DNA from: an uncultured Terriglobus sp.
GTDB lineage: Bacteria > Acidobacteriota > Terriglobia > Terriglobales > Acidobacteriaceae
Assembly: GCA_937859825.1 (NCBI GenBank)
Contig: CALMAP010000253.1
Coordinates: 1 to 15,530 of the forward strand
Direction: 5' to 3'
Length of the DNA stretch: 15,530 bases
Part shown: one piece after another, positions 13,265 to 15,530 of the stretch
Layout of the letters: every line of letters starts with the position of its first letter
How positions within the stretch are numbered: position 1 is the stretch's first letter
Made by a program: the position numbers and the translations under genes
The notes under the pieces: model-generated
Told to the model about the DNA's origin: nothing
The model's input: the letters and a program-made list of their open reading frames with translations, nothing else
Database searches by the model: none

Positions 13265-13576
13265 GTGCTCGCAACGCTCGCATTCTTCCAGGCATCCGGT
13301 TCCGGCTTCGGTGGTCTCACCTTTATTCTCCCCGTGGTGCTCATCGGCTTTGTGCTGCTGACTGCGCTGCCACAGCAGCGCAAGCAGAAGGCCTGGAACA
13401 AGATGCTGGGCGAACTCAAGCCCGGCGACCGAGTCACCACCAATGGCGGCATGCGCGGCCAGATCCTCAGCATCAAGGACGACGCCCTGATCCTCCGCGT
13501 ACAGCCAGACGGCCTCAAGCTGGAATTCCTGCGCTCCGCCATCGCCTCTGTGACCACCGAAGACGAAGCGAAGTAG
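13265..13576 (+). CDS. yajC: Preprotein translocase subunit YajC
   Basis: The product has one N-terminal membrane helix (about 18-35, LTFILPVVLIGFVLLTAL) and then the diagnostic PQQRKQKAW and the small beta domain LKPGDRVTTNGGMRGQI (51-67). YajC associates with SecDF and YidC at the inner-membrane Sec translocon. The GTG at 13265 gives a normal 103-residue protein and has AAGGAC seven bases upstream. The frame also allows GTG starts at 13247 and 13232 (up to 114 residues) with no visible ribosome-binding site. secD and secF, which usually follow yajC, are absent here; a KAP NTPase gene follows instead. Confidence 0.92.
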   Translation: MLATLAFFQASGSGFGGLTFILPVVLIGFVLLTALPQQRKQKAWNKMLGELKPGDRVTTNGGMRGQILSIKDDALILRVQPDGLKLEFLRSAIASVTTEDEAK

Positions 13577-13589
13577 CTTTTGCCACGCG

Positions 13590-13605
13590 GCGCGCCTCGG
13601 CGCGC
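13590..13605 (+). other. GC-rich hairpin after yajC
   Basis: GCGCGC (13590-13595) and GCGCGC (13600-13605) pair around a CTCG loop, 14 bases after the yajC stop. There is no T-run after it, so it is only a possible weak or Rho-aided terminator between yajC and the KAP NTPase gene. Confidence 0.4.
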
Positions 13606-13660
13606 TGCCTGCACAAAATGCTTGCCCCGCCTCGGGTTGCTGCCGTAAAGTGGCGCTCAC

Positions 13661-15466
13661 ATGGCCACCTTTGCGCAGAACCTTCCGGAGCCTCCCGCAT
13701 CTGCGCGCAGCGCTGTGGGCGACCATGCCACGGCAGAGGACAGCCTTGGCTTCTCCTCGTATGTCGAGGCCGTCGCGGCATTCCTGACCTCCAAAGAGAC
13801 CAGGCCTCCGCTCACCATGTCCATTGAAGGGGAGTGGGGCAGTGGCAAGTCCTCCTTCATGCTGCAACTGGAAAAGGTCATCACGGGACCGAGCCGCCGT
13901 GAGGCCTTTCTTAGTGCTGCTCCACCGGCGTGGGGTGGCCAGGCAAGAGAAGGTTCACTGTTCGAGGCCTTGAAGAAGGCGTGGGAGGTGCGGAGGCCTC
14001 CGGTCATACGCTTTAACGCCTGGCGGCACGACAAGCAGGACGCTCTCTGGGCAGCGTTCGCCCTCGCGGTTTCCAAGCGGCTACGGCAGCGAATCGGCTT
14101 CTGGCGCGGTCTCTGGGCCGACCTCTGCCTGCTTCTTTCCAGGCTTGACGGGCTGCGAGGCTGGCTTGAGTTGCTGCTGGCCGTGGTCTCCGTGGGAATG
14201 CTTCTGCTCAGCCTGTATGCCCTGGGCCATGACGTGTACCGAAACGGCCTCGGCCACTTCTCCGGCGTGGTGAAACACCTGCTCGGCGAGAAGGAGGTGC
14301 CCTCGATCTACGGCCGCTCCCTGGCATCGGAGGCGGCGTTTCATGGCTCGTGGCTGGGTGCTCTGCTGCTTGCCTGCGCGGGGCTGGTCAAGTTTCAGGA
14401 GCAGGTGAAGCTGCCCATCGCCATCGACCTGAAAAAGTATCTTGCCACGCCGGACTACAAGGGGCACTCCGCCTTTATTGAGAGCTTTCACGAAGACTTC
14501 GCCAGGCTGGTTCGCGCCTATGCCAGGCAGGACCGTGTATTCGTCTTTATCGACGATCTGGACCGCTGTGACGTGCCGCGCGCTGCGGAACTGATGCAGG
14601 CCATCAACCTGATGATCAGCGATGCAGGCAACCTGGTCTTCATTCTGGGCATGGACCGGGAGAAGGTTGCTGCCGGGCTGACGCAGAAGTACAAAGACCT
14701 GCTCCCCTACCTGCCGGAGTACACCTCGGGTCTGGTCAGCAACAATCCCGTTATCTTCGGCTACGGCTACCTGGAAAAATTTATCCAGCTTACCTTTACC
14801 CTGCCCGTGATGGCCGGGGAGGATGCGCTGGAAAAGTTTCTGAACGCGCTGGTGCCCTCTCCCGCAAGACCGCCGTGGCGAAAAGCCGTAAGCACCTACT
14901 GGACGGACCGCCTGCGCGCGATGTGGGTGCGCGATCGGACGGACACTGCTTTTGAAGAGTTCACCGACCCGGAGCTTCTCCAATCGGCAACACGCGTCCC
15001 CAATCCCTTTGGTGCCATGCGTGCGGAGAGGCGGGTCGCCCGGCTCAGGCTCCGGATTGCGCAGGACTCCGCCGTTGTCCATGAAGCCGTGCGCATGGCG
15101 AGCCCGCTTTTCGGCAACAATCCGCGGCGTTTGAAGCAGTTTCTGAGCACCTACCGGCTGGCGCTGGCGTTGACAGACAGCCAGGGCATTCTGACCGCGG
15201 AACCGCACCGCGACGGCGTCACCATGCAGCAACTCGCCAAGTTCGTGGCCCTGACTATGAAGTTTCCTGACCTTCGCGCCGCGCTGGCAGCCAAGCCCAC
15301 CCTGCTGGCCGACTTGGAAGAAGCAGAGCCCGGCTTCCAGGCCAGTGACCTGGAGACCAGCCCGCACCTGCGTTGGTTGCAAAGCAGCCTGGTTCGCGAT
15401 GTGCTGAAATATGGCGTCAGTCACCATCCTGAGCCGCTGCCTTCTGCCTGGGTGCCCTGGGCATGA
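13661..15466 (+). CDS. KAP-family P-loop NTPase with membrane insertion
   Basis: The 601-residue product is a KAP-family NTPase (STAND class). The Walker A motif is GEWGSGKSS (57-65, K63) and Walker B is VFVFIDDLDR (293-302, D298 and D299). The family hallmark FNAWRHDKQDALWAAFA starts at 118. Two hydrophobic segments lie between the Walker motifs (about 169-188 and 231-243), the usual KAP membrane insert, so the enzyme probably sits on the inner-membrane cytoplasmic face. NPRRLKQFLSTY (near residue 490) is a typical later KAP motif. Bacterial KAP proteins have unclear roles; some are mobile or linked to phage defence. The ATG at 13661 has only a weak AAAGTGG upstream. The stop lies where another frame becomes coding-like, so the true C-terminus may differ. 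Confidence 0.9.
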   Translation: MATFAQNLPEPPASARSAVGDHATAEDSLGFSSYVEAVAAFLTSKETRPPLTMSIEGEWGSGKSSFMLQLEKVITGPSRREAFLSAAPPAWGGQAREGSLFEALKKAWEVRRPPVIRFNAWRHDKQDALWAAFALAVSKRLRQRIGFWRGLWADLCLLLSRLDGLRGWLELLLAVVSVGMLLLSLYALGHDVYRNGLGHFSGVVKHLLGEKEVPSIYGRSLASEAAFHGSWLGALLLACAGLVKFQEQVKLPIAIDLKKYLATPDYKGHSAFIESFHEDFARLVRAYARQDRVFVFIDDLDRCDVPRAAELMQAINLMISDAGNLVFILGMDREKVAAGLTQKYKDLLPYLPEYTSGLVSNNPVIFGYGYLEKFIQLTFTLPVMAGEDALEKFLNALVPSPARPPWRKAVSTYWTDRLRAMWVRDRTDTAFEEFTDPELLQSATRVPNPFGAMRAERRVARLRLRIAQDSAVVHEAVRMASPLFGNNPRRLKQFLSTYRLALALTDSQGILTAEPHRDGVTMQQLAKFVALTMKFPDLRAALAAKPTLLADLEEAEPGFQASDLETSPHLRWLQSSLVRDVLKYGVSHHPEPLPSAWVPWA

Positions 15467-15530
15467 ACGAAACGCGTTCCTGGAAAGCCAGCAGTCCACG
15501 CTGCGGGAGATCGATGTCTCCATCCTGATG
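15411..15530 (+). CDS. Possible start of a downstream gene or shifted continuation of the KAP gene (partial)
   Basis: An open frame from the ATG at 15411 overlaps the last 56 bases of the KAP gene and runs to the window edge. After 15462 it reads HERNAFLESQQSTLREIDVS with strongly G/C third codon positions, as in real genes of this window. The frame that starts at the ATG overlapping the KAP stop (15463) ends within about 20 codons. Either a translationally linked gene begins here or a frameshift has cut the KAP C-terminus. No strong ribosome-binding site supports 15411. The protein family is not recognisable from 40 residues. Confidence 0.4.
   Translation, partial: MASVTILSRCLLPGCPGHERNAFLESQQSTLREIDVSILM

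Noticed and set aside
14081..15523. 480-codon open frame on the minus strand
   Set aside because: Antisense to the KAP NTPase gene with its Walker motifs; the product is low-complexity Gln/His/Val/Gly text without a domain.

Overview
The window looks like a chromosomal stretch of a GC-rich acidobacterium (Terriglobia/Acidobacteriaceae, such as the Granulicella, Terriglobus or Edaphobacter group). This is an inference from three things: a bacterial myo-inositol oxygenase beside a LacI regulator, a stand-alone LigD-type polymerase, and intergenic palindromes beginning GTCATCCC or GTCATTTCGACCGG. No rRNA or tRNA gene was recognised, and no insertion sequence or CRISPR array. Most genes are ordinary housekeeping or accessory metabolism.

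Layout. Positions 1-343 (minus) hold the N-terminal part of a LacI-family repressor. Positions 434-1300 (minus) encode myo-inositol oxygenase, separated from the repressor gene by a strong hairpin terminator. A LacI-type inverted repeat lies upstream of the oxygenase start. Divergently, 1527-2201 encodes the ribosomal silencing factor RsfS with a long histone-H1-like Lys/Ala tail. It is followed by an AldB/ExaC-type aldehyde dehydrogenase (2323-3852) and its usual partner, a DUF779 protein (4103-4507). These two are split by a degenerate tandem repeat and a 40-bp-arm palindrome. A secreted DUF3011 protein (4654-5436) ends at a hairpin shared with the convergent minus-strand genes.

The minus-strand block 5514-9951 holds a membrane family-2 glycosyltransferase, a PlsC-like acyltransferase and an exported CocE/X-Pro-type serine hydrolase. 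A plus-strand pair follows: a LigD-type primase-polymerase with an extra C-terminal region (10285-11682), coupled by an ATGA overlap to a HIT-family hydrolase (11679-12020). About 450 bases without a clear gene (12021-12469) contain stem-loops and a terminator-like hairpin. Then come moaB (minus, 12470-13021), yajC (plus, about 13265-13576) and a membrane-inserted KAP-family P-loop NTPase (13661-15466). Past the KAP stop codon the coding signal continues in another frame to the window edge.

How the genes work together. The LacI regulator and the oxygenase probably form an inositol- or sugar-acid-responsive unit. The aldehyde dehydrogenase and DUF779 protein form a known association. The glycosyltransferase and acyltransferase could act in turn on one lipid. 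The polymerase and HIT protein are translationally coupled, which suggests a shared role in DNA end repair. Two families of intergenic palindromes, each seen at two separate places, punctuate the region. The best candidates for something undescribed are the polymerase/HIT pair, the structured region at 12.1-12.4 kb, the RsfS tail, and the KAP NTPase with the overlapping frame after it.
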